Part shown: piece by piece, positions 4,464 to 5,373 of the stretch | Layout of the letters: each line of letters opens with the position of its first letter | How positions within the stretch are numbered: position 1 is the first letter of the stretch | Source: an uncultured Eubacteriales bacterium | Lineage (GTDB): Bacteria > Bacillota > Clostridia > Oscillospirales > Oscillospiraceae | Length of the DNA: 5,373 nucleotides | Reading direction: 5' to 3' | NCBI GenBank assembly: GCA_900313295.1 | Contig: OMQS01000170.1 | Location: 1-5,373, forward strand | Notes under the pieces: generated by a model | The model's input: only the letters and a program-made list of their open reading frames with translations | The model's database searches: none | Told to the model about the DNA's origin: nothing | Made by a program: the position numbers and the translations under genes

Positions 4464-5373
4464 AAAGGGGATTTTTTCTGAAGCTGGCCCGGAGCAACAT
4501 CAGCAAGAACCGCCGGTTTTTCCTCCCGCGTATTCTGTCTGAGGCAGGGCTTTTATGCGTGTTTTACATTGTGTTCACCCTCCGGACCGACGAACGCATC
4601 CTGCAGCTCCGGGGCGGACAATACATTGAGGTGTTCATGTCCATCGGCGTGGCGGTGATGATGCTGCTGTCGGTAATCCTGCTGTTTTATATCAACAGCT
4701 TTCTCATGAAGCAGCGCAAGCGTGAGTTTGGCGTTTACAACATTTTGGGCATGGAAAAGCGGCACATCTGCCGGGTGCTTTTCCACGAAACAGCCCTCAG
4801 CAGCCTGGCATCCGTGGTGCTGGGGCTTGCCATGGGGACGCTGTTTTACAAGCTCTGCTCTCTGCTCATCTGCCAGCTGCTGAACGCGGAAATCGTTTTG
4901 GGCTTTTACTTTATAAACGCCAGGAGCCTGGCCCTGTCCGGAGCCTTCTTCCTGGTGCTGGATGTGATGGCCTACGGCGTCAACTGCGTGACCATCGCCC
5001 GCCTCAAGCCTGTGGAGATGCTCTCCAGCGCCAATGTGGGCGAGCGGGAGCCCAAGGTCAAGTGGCCGCTGCTGGTGCTGGGCCTGCTGACCCTGGGCGG
5101 GGGCTATTACATCTCCCTTACCACCCAGAACCCCCTGAAGGCCCTTGTCCTGTTCTTCGTGGCGGTGATACTGGTGATCATCGGCACCTACTTTTTGTTC
5201 GTGGCCGGGAGTATTTTTGTGCTGAAGGCCTTGAAAAAGAACAAAAGGTTCTATTATAATAAAAAACACATGCCTGCCGTTTCGGGTCTTCTCTACCGCA
5301 TGAAGCAGAACGCCGTGGGCCTGGCCTCCATCGCTATTTTGGCCACGGGGGTGCTGGTGATGATCTCCACCAC
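4460..5373 (+). CDS. BceB/FtsX-type ABC transporter permease, 3' end cut by window
   Basis: The first 304 codons of a membrane permease are present and the frame is still open at the window edge. It starts at ATG 4460, overlapping the ATPase stop in ATGA, with GGGAGG at 4446-4451 as ribosome site. The N-terminus (MKRGFFLKLARSNISKNRRFF) is basic and typical of BceB proteins. Hydrophobic segments lie at about 24-41, 57-81, 110-137, 155-178, 202-220, 227-256 and from 286 on. The block FLMKQRKREFGVYNILGMEKRHI (81-103), after the second segment, is the conserved FtsX-family cytoplasmic coupling region. BceB proteins are usually about 620-670 residues with ten segments and a large extracellular sensor loop between segments 7 and 8, so roughly half is missing, including that loop. 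It should pair with the upstream ATPase, and often signals to a BceS-type histidine kinase. Confidence 0.92.
   Translation, partial: MKRGFFLKLARSNISKNRRFFLPRILSEAGLLCVFYIVFTLRTDERILQLRGGQYIEVFMSIGVAVMMLLSVILLFYINSFLMKQRKREFGVYNILGMEKRHICRVLFHETALSSLASVVLGLAMGTLFYKLCSLLICQLLNAEIVLGFYFINARSLALSGAFFLVLDVMAYGVNCVTIARLKPVEMLSSANVGEREPKVKWPLLVLGLLTLGGGYYISLTTQNPLKALVLFFVAVILVIIGTYFLFVAGSIFVLKALKKNKRFYYNKKHMPAVSGLLYRMKQNAVGLASIAILATGVLVMIST

Noticed and set aside
4553..5269. Open frame of 238 codons on the minus strand within the permease gene
   Set aside because: It is antisense to a continuous FtsX-type membrane protein frame. The His/Gln-rich translation is what Leu/Val/Met-rich membrane codons give when read backwards.
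1..5373. Mobile element, CRISPR array, tRNA/rRNA or toxin-antitoxin content
   Set aside because: I found no transposase or integrase motif, no regularly spaced repeats beyond the one 11-bp-period pair, no cloverleaf or rRNA-like sequence, and no compact toxin-antitoxin gene pair. The genes are ordinary chromosomal functions.

Overview
The window carries five protein genes, all on the + strand, in three transcription units. It looks like chromosomal DNA of a gut-type Clostridia (Bacillota), probably Oscillospiraceae/Ruminococcaceae-like. The grounds are consensus Gram-positive AGGAGG ribosome sites, sigma-A promoters, an NPKTG-type sortase signal, clostridial-type PssA and Psd, a BceAB-type transporter, and G/C-rich third codon positions. 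Genus cannot be fixed from sequence alone.

Region 1 (1-1853): one complete gene for a secreted 5'-nucleotidase/cyclic phosphodiesterase of the UshA/CpdB family. It has a signal peptide, metallophosphatase domain, 5'-nucleotidase C-terminal domain, and an NPKTGD + hydrophobic + KKK tail predicted to be fixed to the cell wall by sortase. A strong intrinsic terminator follows.

Region 2 (1854-3497): an extended -10 promoter and a GC-rich leader precede a two-gene operon, pssA-psd, overlapping by 4 bases. The enzymes work in sequence: CDP-diacylglycerol + serine gives phosphatidylserine, which is decarboxylated to phosphatidylethanolamine. A hairpin terminator ends the unit.

Region 3 (3498-5373): a control region with a perfect-consensus sigma-A promoter, a possible 19-codon leader ORF, an 11-bp-period direct repeat resembling an OmpR/PhoB-family response-regulator box, and a second promoter with a good -10 but no -35. 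It leads to a BceA-type ATPase and, with a 4-base overlap, a BceB/FtsX-type permease cut off by the window end. Such transporters usually sense or remove cell-envelope-active peptide antibiotics and work with a two-component system, not visible here.

The genes share a cell-envelope theme but appear to be independent units. I see no mobile element, CRISPR array, tRNA, rRNA or clear novel system. No gene-free stretch exceeds 300 bases; the two intergenic gaps (1783-2016 and 3456-3698) hold the terminators, promoters and leaders listed. The most useful second looks are the control region before the transporter, the sortase-anchored nucleotidase, and an Arg-to-Ser change in the PssA signature.
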